A DNA stretch of 21,706 nt from contig CAZHZT010000098.1 in the NCBI GenBank assembly GCA_964537285.1, positions 1 through 21,706 on the forward strand. The letters run 5' to 3'. Source of the DNA: CAZHZT01 sp964537285. GTDB lineage: Bacteria; Bacteroidota; Bacteroidia; Chitinophagales; Saprospiraceae. The notes beneath the pieces were generated by a model. That model saw only the letters and a program-made list of their open reading frames with translations, did no database searches and was not told the origin of the DNA. Both the position numbers and the translations under genes were made by a program. Positions 1 to 6,481 of this stretch are shown piece after piece. Each line of letters opens with the position of its first letter. The stretch's first letter is position 1.

Positions 1-2
1 AG

Positions 3-152
3 CTCGAAAACTCCAAAATTTATGTGTGGAAAAACTTACAACTTAATCCACTAGATGATTTTGTTTGGTCGAAATTTATTTGGGAAGTCTTTAAGGCAGG
101 CCTAACGGTCTGCTTTTTGTTCTTAATACGTTTACCAAATGAATTCATCTAG
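3..152 (+). CDS. 3' end of an unidentified, probably membrane-associated protein (partial)
   Basis: Frame 3 is open from the first bases of the window to a TAG at 150-152, giving 49 residues with no stop, while the other two plus frames close within about 55 bases. The peptide contains a hydrophobic stretch (AGLTVCFLFLIRLP) near its end, consistent with a C-terminal membrane helix. No family is recognised. The start lies outside the window. It could also be a chance open frame, so confidence is moderate. Confidence 0.4.
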   Translation, partial: LENSKIYVWKNLQLNPLDDFVWSKFIWEVFKAGLTVCFLFLIRLPNEFI

Positions 153-185
153 AACCAAAGTAAACTTTATTCTGAGATAACTCGT

Positions 186-336
186 GACAGCAATTCTCGT
201 TTTGGAGATCCAAAACCAAATTTACGCCGCTTCGCGGCGATATTTTCTTTTGAGGGAGGCCGAAAGGGCTATTTTGCGAAGCAAAATAGCCCTTTCGGCC
301 TCCCTCTCAAAGGAATTTCGCGCCTTAGGCGCGTTT
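186..336 (+). repeat. Dispersed composite repeat, copy 1 (with internal palindrome)
   Basis: This segment shares its left end (GACAGCAATTCTCGTTTTGG, then CCAAAACCAAATTTACGCC) with the reverse complement of 8121-8218. Its right half (TTCGGCCTCCCTCTCAAAGG followed by a GCGC..GGCGCG hairpin) matches both 8121-8218 and 17201-17267. Compared with copy 2 it carries about 50 extra bases in the middle, including a GC-rich mini-hairpin (225-239) and the left arm of a large palindrome. The right terminal repeat seen in the other copies is missing. It looks like a non-coding MITE- or REP-like unit; no ORF is carried. Confidence 0.7.
252..306. repeat. Perfect 26-bp inverted repeat, 3-nt loop
   Basis: Arms 252-277 and 281-306 are exact reverse complements around the loop GAA. 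They share the word GGCCGAAAGGG/CCCTTTCGGCC with the dispersed repeat, so the palindrome seems to have formed by inverted duplication of part of that repeat. There is no T-tract after either arm, so it is not a textbook intrinsic terminator. Confidence 0.85.
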
Positions 337-429
337 CTAGAATACTTATTGGATTGCCGTTAAGAAGTTTTTATATTTGGAAAAAACTAATATCCATTGC
401 AAATAATGAATCCTGCTGAAAAAAGTTTT

Positions 430-437
430 TAACTTTG
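430..437 (+). promoter_or_regulatory. Candidate -7 promoter element (TAnnTTTG)
   Basis: TAACTTTG matches the Bacteroidota primary-sigma -7 consensus and lies 36 bases before the ATG at 473. No well-spaced -33 TTTG is visible, so this is a weak call based on one box and position. Confidence 0.35.
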
Positions 438-472
438 AAAAGATTAAGCATTCTTTCCTAAAAAAAGCTCGA

Positions 473-948
473 ATGGATCAATACCACCAACTAGAAATAG
501 GAGAAATTTTCAAAAGAACAAGCGAATTAGGCTCCATGAGAATTAAGATCTACGCAACCTTCGCAACTTTGAACGTATCCGTAGTAACCATTTCTCTCCA
601 GACCCAAAATGCCCTTTTCACCGCCCTCGCAGGATTTCTGTTTATTATCCTGGTCATTATTGATTTTCCACTAAGAAATGGAATACGTGCATTGTATGCC
701 AGGGGAATATATTTGGAAAAAACCTATTGCCCCGATTACGAAAATGGGTCTTGTATTGTATAACCCAAAGTGCCTTTTCCCCAAAAGTATTCACACGAAT
801 ACATCAAACCTATGAAGAAGGCTTTGATTTTGCAAAGACAATGAAACTCTTTAAGGCTTGTTTCATCACTAAATTAAGCACAATCATACCGCTAATCATT
901 GGTATTATCGAAATCCTTGTAGGGGCTTATTTTTATTTTGGACTGTAG
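473..948 (+). pseudogene. Small multi-pass membrane protein, frameshifted
   Basis: Two overlapping frames read as one protein. Residues from 473 give a soluble N-terminus (about 25 aa) and two hydrophobic stretches. A second frame (from about 727) continues through a charged segment, with EEGFDFAKTMKLFKACF, into a final hydrophobic helix ending GAYFYFGL, stop at 946-948. The first frame stops at about 761-763 without a natural end. The downstream frame is offset by -1, as expected if one base was lost between about 718 and 760, where there are A6, C4 and A4 runs. The joined product would be about 155-160 aa. No family is recognised. It could be a genuine lesion, a sequencing error, or two small ORFs. 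Confidence 0.5.
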
Positions 949-1065
949 TTTTATGAAATGATTAACTGAGGCAGCATTGAAATGGATTTTTTCTCAATAA
1001 TAAGAGATATAAGCAGTTCCACAGAATTAAGCTTCATACTTGACTAAAAAACACAGTTTTTTCTC

Positions 1066-1839
1066 ATGGCTTATAAACAACTAAAGCTTTGGTTCGATAA
1101 GGAATTAGCAGAATTGCTGACCGGAAAACTTATCGATTTAGATTCAAACTTTGACCGGCAAAGCTTTATATCAAAAGTAGATCAAAAAACAGAAGCATTA
1201 GAATTAAAAGGTCGGGTGGAAATTGTTGCAGATGAACTTTACAACCATCTGGGAAAAAACTACCAAAGTGGCATTTCAATCCTAATGCAAATTTTGGGCC
1301 CTGAAAATGAACTCGAAACGGGCATGTTTAAAAAGTACTATTGGATCATGCCTATTGCGAAATTTGTTGAAAAATATGGTTTGGAAGAATTTGAAATCTC
1401 CATGCATGCCATTGAGGAAATTACGAAAAGAAATACCGGAGAATACGCAATCAGGCCTTTTATCGAGCAATATCCCACAAAAACATTAAATCAAATGAAA
1501 AAATGGTCTTTGAACTCCAACAAACATATTCGAAGATTATCCAGCGAAGGAGTCAGGCCCAGACTGCCGTGGGCCACAAAATTAGATGCTTTTATAAAAA
1601 ACCCCAGGCCTATACTCCCTATTTTAAATAATCTAAAAGACGATCCATCAAAATACGTTCAAAAATCGGTTGCCAATTGCCTGAACGATATTTTAAAAGA
1701 TAATTACGACCTTGGCAAGACAATTATTGAAGACTGGAAGCAAGGAGATTTGAGCAAAGAAAGAAAATGGATCATCAAACATGCATTAAGAAACCTTCTG
1801 AAAAGAAATGATCCATGGGCTAAAGAAATGATATTATGA
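1066..1839 (+). CDS. DNA alkylation repair protein (AlkC/AlkD-like HEAT-repeat family)
   Basis: This 257-residue, wholly alpha-helical protein looks like the HEAT-like-repeat DNA glycosylases that excise N3- and N7-alkylated bases. The best signature is HIRRLSSEGVRPRLPWA around residues 155-168, a motif I associate with the AlkC-type branch. It is followed by paired-helix repeats (ILPILNNLKDDPSKYVQKSVANCLND) typical of the DNA-cradling solenoid. There is no signal peptide, so it acts in the cytoplasm. Its stop overlaps the start of the downstream DinB-like gene by 4 bp (ATGA), so the two are probably co-translated. Family membership is fairly secure; the exact substrate range cannot be read from sequence. 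The ATG at 1066 is the first in frame. Confidence 0.8.
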   Translation: MAYKQLKLWFDKELAELLTGKLIDLDSNFDRQSFISKVDQKTEALELKGRVEIVADELYNHLGKNYQSGISILMQILGPENELETGMFKKYYWIMPIAKFVEKYGLEEFEISMHAIEEITKRNTGEYAIRPFIEQYPTKTLNQMKKWSLNSNKHIRRLSSEGVRPRLPWATKLDAFIKNPRPILPILNNLKDDPSKYVQKSVANCLNDILKDNYDLGKTIIEDWKQGDLSKERKWIIKHALRNLLKRNDPWAKEMIL

Positions 1840-2321
1840 TGGAAAAGAAAAATCAACTCTCAATCAGATTTAAAGAATTATTTGATGGTAAATGGATTGC
1901 CAACACCAATATTAAAGAGTTGCTGGAAGATGTAAGCTGGGAACAAGCCACTCAAAAAATTGAGCCCTTAAATACCATTGCAGCGCTGACTTTCCACATC
2001 AACTACTACATAGCCGGAGTACTCAATGTATTTGAAGGAGGCGGGCTCGAAATAAGGGATAAATATAGCTTTGACCTTCCTCCAATCAACTCACAAAAAG
2101 ATTGGAATAACCTTTGTAAAAACTTATTTTCCAAGGCTGAAAAATTTGCTCATCACGTTGAAAAAATGACCAATGAACAACTCGCTCAAACATTCGTGGA
2201 TGAAAAATATGGAAGCTGTCGCAGAAATATTGAGGCGATCATTGAACACAGCTACTACCACATGGGGCAAATTTCATTGCTTAAAAAGATGATTTTATAT
2301 AATGGAACCAGCAACGCTTAA
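1836..2321 (+). CDS. DinB-superfamily four-helix-bundle protein
   Basis: The 161-residue product has the DinB/YfiT-like pattern of a four-helix bundle with a three-histidine metal site: His54 in LTFHINYY, then His138 and His142 in the C-terminal HSYYHMGQIS helix. Family members bind a divalent metal; some are thiol-dependent transferases, but most have no known reaction, and damage induction is known only for the founding B. subtilis member. The start ATG overlaps the stop of the alkylation-repair gene, which suggests one transcript and a link to alkylation or electrophile stress. That link is inference. The second Met, directly after the first, could equally be the start. It is convergent with the DUF418 gene, and the intervening 70 bp hold a GTTAAC repeat. 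Confidence 0.8.
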   Translation: MMEKKNQLSIRFKELFDGKWIANTNIKELLEDVSWEQATQKIEPLNTIAALTFHINYYIAGVLNVFEGGGLEIRDKYSFDLPPINSQKDWNNLCKNLFSKAEKFAHHVEKMTNEQLAQTFVDEKYGSCRRNIEAIIEHSYYHMGQISLLKKMILYNGTSNA

Positions 2322-2343
2322 AGCCACAGGCACTAATATCATT

Positions 2344-2398
2344 ACCCGTTGACCGTTAACCATTGACCGTTAACCATTTACATTGGCCGTTAACCGCG
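2344..2398. repeat. GTTAAC-type short repeat array at a convergent junction
   Basis: There are four CCGTT-type units in a row: CCCGTT, then two tandem 14-bp copies of GACCGTTAACCATT (2351-2364 and 2365-2378), then GGCCGTTAACCG. The last GTTAAC supplies the stop codon of the minus-strand DUF418 gene (2390-2392). The same word recurs at 13386-13485 and 14278-14340, also between convergent genes. It may act in bidirectional transcription termination. Confidence 0.75.
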
Positions 2399-3619
2399 TC
2401 TAAAAGGTTGCAACTTCCAATAGGTCAAGGACCGCCAGGCCCATTCAAATGGCCCAAAACGGAAACGATTGAGCCAGGGGCGCGACCATAAAACCTGAAG
2501 TGTCCATACCACAAAAACAATCATCAACAGCCAAAACCTTTCGACCTGAGCAAAATAACCCAATCCCCAACCATAGAAAATGAAGGTGCAGATGATAGAC
2601 TGCATCAGATAGTTCGTCAATGCCATTTGTCCGACAGCTGCCAGACGATCTTTAATCCAGGCGGCTCCATTGGATTTCGAAAATAGCATCACAAGGCATA
2701 TAAAACCAAAGGCTACCAACAAACTTGCCATATAGTTGAATTGTGTCCCCAGGAAAAACGAATATTCCAATGACCACTGATACTGAAAGTTCTGAACTAC
2801 CCCATAAATCACTACTGGTAATCCGATCCCCCAACTTATTAAAAACCCACGCAGGTAAAATGCTTTAGAACATTGAGCAGACAAAATGCCCCATTTATAA
2901 AACGCCATTCCCATTAGCATAAGCCCTGTTACCCGCCAAAAAAAGTAATTAAGGAAGAGGAAAGTTTCAAAACCTATAGCAATTGAAGAGCGCTTAGTGA
3001 ATTGCTCCATCCACGTACCCGTGAAAGCAGCAATTTCTGCCTGGATCGCTTCCGCCCTAGGTTGCCAGATCTGTGAAACAAAAGCTATGCTTTCTTCCGG
3101 CCAATAAGAAATGGTCAAACCAGAGAAAAGATTGAAGATCATGGGAACCATAATAAACCCTAAACCAATAACCAACAAGGCTCGAGGACGTGCTTTTCTA
3201 AAAAGATAAACCAAAAAAGAACAAAGGGCATAAGGCACCAAAATATCCCCATGCCAGATCAAGTGAGCATGCACTAAACCAATAACCAGTAACCAAAAAT
3301 TCCTTCGATAGTGCAAGCCTGCTGATTTCCCTCGCTTCTCCATAGCTTTTTCCGAAAACAAGACCACTCCGGCCCCAAATAATATAGAAAAGATGGCCAT
3401 AAACTTCAAGTCAGCAAAAACATGGCTTATTACCCATGTCCATAGGTTCGCTCCATTGAGATCTCCATAGGCATTGGGGTTTAGGTAAGCAGCTTCAGGC
3501 AAGGAAAACCCCTGAATATTCATAATCAAAATTCCTAAAATGGCAAAGCCGCGAAGTAAATCCAACGAAATAATACGCTTTTTTTGCCCAACGGGCTGGA
3601 CTGCAGGAATGGATGTCAT
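2390..3619 (-). CDS. DUF418 family multi-pass membrane protein (YeiB-like)
   Basis: The 409-residue protein has about 9-10 hydrophobic helices. It opens with RIISLDLLRGFAILGILIMN, the usual start of DUF418/YeiB proteins, and ends with the family's C-terminal signature FGPFEWAWRSLTYWKLQP. These are inner-membrane proteins of unproven function, often described as putative transporters; the N-terminal motif resembles acyltransferase-3-type membrane proteins. It is transcribed alone on the minus strand, divergent from the MBL-fold gene and convergent with the DinB-like gene. The first Met gives a short cytoplasmic N-terminus of about 15 aa before the conserved block, a reasonable start. Its stop codon is part of the GTTAAC repeat, so the C-terminal residues may have been reshaped by that repeat. 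Confidence 0.9.
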   Translation of the reverse strand: MTSIPAVQPVGQKKRIISLDLLRGFAILGILIMNIQGFSLPEAAYLNPNAYGDLNGANLWTWVISHVFADLKFMAIFSILFGAGVVLFSEKAMEKRGKSAGLHYRRNFWLLVIGLVHAHLIWHGDILVPYALCSFLVYLFRKARPRALLVIGLGFIMVPMIFNLFSGLTISYWPEESIAFVSQIWQPRAEAIQAEIAAFTGTWMEQFTKRSSIAIGFETFLFLNYFFWRVTGLMLMGMAFYKWGILSAQCSKAFYLRGFLISWGIGLPVVIYGVVQNFQYQWSLEYSFFLGTQFNYMASLLVAFGFICLVMLFSKSNGAAWIKDRLAAVGQMALTNYLMQSIICTFIFYGWGLGYFAQVERFWLLMIVFVVWTLQVLWSRPWLNRFRFGPFEWAWRSLTYWKLQPFRRG

Positions 3620-3714
3620 TGGTTCTGTTTTTATTCAAATAGTAAGATACCAATCTTTATTAATGCAGCGCATAAAAAAACAAAAAAGTGGTATCTACCC
3701 ATAAGAAACATACA

Positions 3715-3847
3715 ACGGCTTCTCACTAAGAGCAATACCGTGCTTGGCCCCGCCATTTCACTATACAGGAAGCTTGGCTTTAAGAAAATTTCAGGGCATT
3801 ATACTCCCTATGAATGTTGTAATATTCAAATGGAATATGTATTTTAA
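3715..3847 (+). pseudogene. C-terminal remnant of a GNAT N-acetyltransferase
   Basis: An open stretch encodes SNTVLGPAISLYRKLGF followed by KKISGHYTPYECCNIQMEYV and a stop. This is the typical C-terminal third of small GNAT acetyltransferases: the aliphatic/Asn strand, the LYRKLGF helix-turn, and the last strand with PYE..NI.ME. The acetyl-CoA-binding (R/Q)xxGxG/A motif and the N-terminal half are absent. The upstream part of the frame (3584-3714) reads through the start of the DUF418 gene and is not GNAT-like. It is therefore a truncated leftover rather than a working enzyme. Confidence 0.65.
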
Positions 3848-3872
3848 GCCTACTTAAACCATTCAAGCAATT

Positions 3873-4637
3873 ATGAAAATCCATCACTTCAGGAATGCAA
3901 CCATGACCATTGAGGTTAATGACAAGGCCATCCTTGTCGATCCAATGATAGGCCCGGAAGGAACAATGCCTACCTTTACTTTTTTTAGGTTCAAGGCTCG
4001 AAAAAATCCTATCGTTCCTCTACCGGAGAGCTGTTATTCAGCCCTCGAAAAAGTTACGCACTGCCTCATCACCCACCAGCACCCGGACCATATCGATGCC
4101 ACTGGAGTAAAATTCCTTAAAGAGGAACAAACACCTGTTTTTTGCAGCATTAAAGATGAAGATGCTTTCAAAAAGAAAGGTTTCAATATCGAAAAAACCA
4201 TCAACTATTGGGAAAGAACGGACTTCCTGGAAGGAAAAATCGAAGGCATCCCTGCTTTACACGGCTATGGCTTCATCGCCAAACCTATGGGAAATGTTAT
4301 GGGTTATTACATCGAAATCCCCAACCAACCTTCTATTTATTTAAGCTCTGATACGATCTACACCGACGACGTGCATAAAGTGCTCACTGAATACAAACCC
4401 GATATCTGCGTAGTAGCCGCAGGCTCTGCTCAACTAGACCTGTTCAAACCCCTGCTCATGACTGTTGACGATATTCTAAAATTCATGGAAAATGCTCCGG
4501 GCAAAGTCATTGCCAATCACCTCGAAGCCGTAAATCATTGCCCAACGACCAGAACTCAACTCAGAGAAGAACTATCAAAGAGAAATTGGGAAAAGCGGGT
4601 TTTCATCCCTGACGATGGAGAGGTGATTGAAATTTAA
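3873..4637 (+). CDS. MBL-fold metallo-hydrolase (UlaG/L-ascorbate-lactonase-like branch)
   Basis: The 254-residue protein has the metallo-beta-lactamase fold signatures: an N-terminal FRNATMTIEVNDKAILVDPM sandwich, the zinc motif HQHPDH at residues 68-73, His130 (ALHGYG), Asp160 in LSSDTIY and His216 in ANHLEAVNH. All canonical metal ligands appear present, so a two-metal hydrolase is likely. Absence of a signal peptide places it in the cytoplasm. Members of this branch include lactonases and many uncharacterised hydrolases; the substrate cannot be assigned. It follows the GNAT remnant by 25 bp and ends convergent to the BamA-like gene, with a fold-back element between. Confidence 0.88.
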   Translation: MKIHHFRNATMTIEVNDKAILVDPMIGPEGTMPTFTFFRFKARKNPIVPLPESCYSALEKVTHCLITHQHPDHIDATGVKFLKEEQTPVFCSIKDEDAFKKKGFNIEKTINYWERTDFLEGKIEGIPALHGYGFIAKPMGNVMGYYIEIPNQPSIYLSSDTIYTDDVHKVLTEYKPDICVVAAGSAQLDLFKPLLMTVDDILKFMENAPGKVIANHLEAVNHCPTTRTQLREELSKRNWEKRVFIPDDGEVIEI

Positions 4638-4756
4638 TTTCCTTAAGTAACCGACAAAAAGCAAATAGGCTTCATTCTTAAATATACGATAATCATGATT
4701 AGACTTTTATATCTTCCATTTCTAAAAAGTTGATTATTAACTAACTCATCTTATTT

Positions 4757-4919
4757 ATTGAGGCTGTCTCATAAGTAATTCTTTTGGCTCGGGAGGAGTA
4801 TTTTCTATTGAGAGGCGTTCTTTTTATAAATTTTTAGTAAAAATTAAAAAAAAGAACGCCTCTCAAAAAAGAAAATCTCCTGCCATCCGCAACGAACCTA
4901 CTTATGAGACAGCCTCAAT
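4757..4919. mobile_element. Fold-back/MITE-like element without coding capacity
   Basis: The outer 21-bp arms (4757-4777 and 4899-4919) are exact inverted repeats of ATTGAGGCTGTCTCATAAG plus TA. An inner pair (4808-4825 and 4849-4866) is an exact 18-bp inverted repeat, TTGAGAGGCGTTCTTTTT. The spacers between outer and inner arms are also partly complementary, so the 163 bp form one long imperfect hairpin. From memory, GGCTGTCTCA-type ends are common among insertion sequences, which suggests a non-autonomous derivative; no clear target duplication is seen. It sits between the convergent MBL and BamA-like genes and could end both transcripts. Confidence 0.7.
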
Positions 4920-4926
4920 GAAACAC

Positions 4927-6201
4927 CTAAAAATACTGCCCAAACCCTAGCACCATTCCTGATTCTCCTTTGGCACGAAGATCAAGTCCATAATCTAAAC
5001 GAATAATAGCATTGTGGGCTTTCTTATAAATAAACCGAATCCCGGGTCCGGCGAAATGCCGGATGTAATCCTCATTGATCAAATCATCAAAATCGCCACC
5101 TGCTGTACGCCAACCTCCAATATCCGAAAACACGACGCCCTGCAATGCAAATAAATTACCTTCCCAGAAAGTATGCCGGTATTCAACATTTAAAACCAGC
5201 GTTCCTGTACCCCGGTCTATACGATTTCCAGCTCCCCGAATATTGATCCGGCTATCCAGCACAAATGGAGAAAAAGGGGAATTCAAATTGGTGGAAAGCC
5301 CTACACGCAATCGCGCCGCAACGTTCCCACGTTTCCCCCACCGATAAAAATAGTGCAGATCATTGAGAAATAAATGGAATAGACTGCCATCATCCGTATT
5401 GTACACACTCTCCAATAGCGTCACATTCAGTAATCCCTTCTGGTAGAAATAATGATAATTAAGCCTGTCATACCGGTGAGTGAACTTACCTAACCACTTG
5501 GGTATACTCAAAGCATCTGGCCCGGGCGGATTTTGTAACTCTTGATCAGGAGTTCTGCTATAATCTTCTATAAAATATACCCCCCCCAACTCAAGCGTAT
5601 GGCCTAAACTAAATTCATATTGTATGCCTAAATCAAAACTCAGGTTCGTATAGTCATAAAAAACAGCTCCTTCCGGAAAAAACAATGGCTCCGTAGAAGC
5701 ATATCGGTGTACTCCCGCTGATATCCCCCATTGACTACCAAATAAATAGGGCCTCCGAAAAAACACTTGGTAGTTATTCCGATTATCTATATTACGGTAG
5801 GCTGCGGCCAATGTCATGCCCCTTCCCAGAAAGTTGATTTCCGTTGCTCCTGCTTCATACCACACATTACCCTCTACTCCACCAATCGATAGCATAGGAA
5901 ATAATGTCCAGGCTTCATCAATGCCAAAGGTCAGCTGCAGCGCTCCCTCCCGAAGCGTATCTAACCGATAGCGGGCATCGGCTACACTATATAAATTGCG
6001 TAAGCGCTGAACATCCGCCAAAACCTTATCTTCAGAAAATACTTCTCCTTTTGTACTCTTCAAAAAGCGGGATAAATAGGCCTCATGATGCCGGTTTATC
6101 CCTTCAAATTGTATCTTTTCTATAAAAAACAAGGATTCTTCCTGACTGAATACGAGGGTATACGTCCCTAAAAAACTCCAAAGTAGTAACCAAAATCTCA
6201 T
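4927..6201 (-). CDS. BamA/TamA-like (Omp85) outer-membrane barrel protein with one POTRA-like domain
   Basis: The 424-residue precursor begins with a signal peptide (RFWLLLWSFLGTYTLVFSQ, about residues 2-20). A POTRA-like segment follows (about 25-95): FFIEKIQFEGINRHHEAYLS, then EVFSEDKVLADVQRLRNLYSV. The remainder is a beta-barrel of alternating aromatic strands, with Omp85-like features such as RGAGNRIDRGTG and a terminal aromatic residue (GFGQYF). It is far shorter than BamA (about 800 aa), so it is an accessory Omp85 protein rather than the essential assembly factor. Its function, perhaps surface secretion or lipid and protein insertion, is unassigned. It lies downstream of the DUF547-barrel gene on the same strand but is separated by a long inverted repeat. 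Confidence 0.8.
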   Translation of the reverse strand: MRFWLLLWSFLGTYTLVFSQEESLFFIEKIQFEGINRHHEAYLSRFLKSTKGEVFSEDKVLADVQRLRNLYSVADARYRLDTLREGALQLTFGIDEAWTLFPMLSIGGVEGNVWYEAGATEINFLGRGMTLAAAYRNIDNRNNYQVFFRRPYLFGSQWGISAGVHRYASTEPLFFPEGAVFYDYTNLSFDLGIQYEFSLGHTLELGGVYFIEDYSRTPDQELQNPPGPDALSIPKWLGKFTHRYDRLNYHYFYQKGLLNVTLLESVYNTDDGSLFHLFLNDLHYFYRWGKRGNVAARLRVGLSTNLNSPFSPFVLDSRINIRGAGNRIDRGTGTLVLNVEYRHTFWEGNLFALQGVVFSDIGGWRTAGGDFDDLINEDYIRHFAGPGIRFIYKKAHNAIIRLDYGLDLRAKGESGMVLGFGQYF

Positions 6202-6221
6202 TTAACAGGCTATGTATTTTA

Positions 6222-6330
6222 GTTCTTTGACATAAATTGTGGAAAATGGAACTTCAAAATGTTAACCCTTTCAGCCACAAGGGCATTCAAGGGTTAACAT
6301 TTTGAAGTTCCACACAATTTGTCAAAGAAC
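6222..6330. repeat. Long inverted repeat between two outer-membrane genes
   Basis: Arms 6222-6270 and 6289-6330 are complementary. The inner 23 bp (6248-6270 with 6289-6311, GGAACTTCAAAATGTTAACC plus CTT) are perfect. The outer GTTCTTTGACA/TGTCAAAGAAC ends also pair, with a small internal bulge of 7 extra bases on the left arm. The structure starts 21 bp upstream of the BamA-like start codon and lies about 150 bp past the DUF547 gene's stop. It could be a terminator or attenuator, or a palindromic element. Confidence 0.8.
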
Positions 6331-6481
6331 GTGTATTTTTTTTCAAATCTTAAATTACAAGGTGAAATAAGCGAATGTTCTCAACGCAACCACTCTTGCT
6401 AGAACGGGCTTCCCCTCCAGGTCTTCTTTTAGACTGATATAGAAGCGCCCCTCTGCTTACCCCTTACATCTCTAGACCTTT

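Noticed and set aside
2344..2398. CRISPR-like array
   Set aside because: The repeats are 6-14 bp, directly abutting and self-complementary, with no uniform spacers and no cas genes nearby.
3584..3714. N-terminal part of the 87-aa plus frame ending in the GNAT remnant
   Set aside because: It overlaps the start of the DUF418 gene in antisense and shows no GNAT-like sequence; only the C-terminal part is meaningful.
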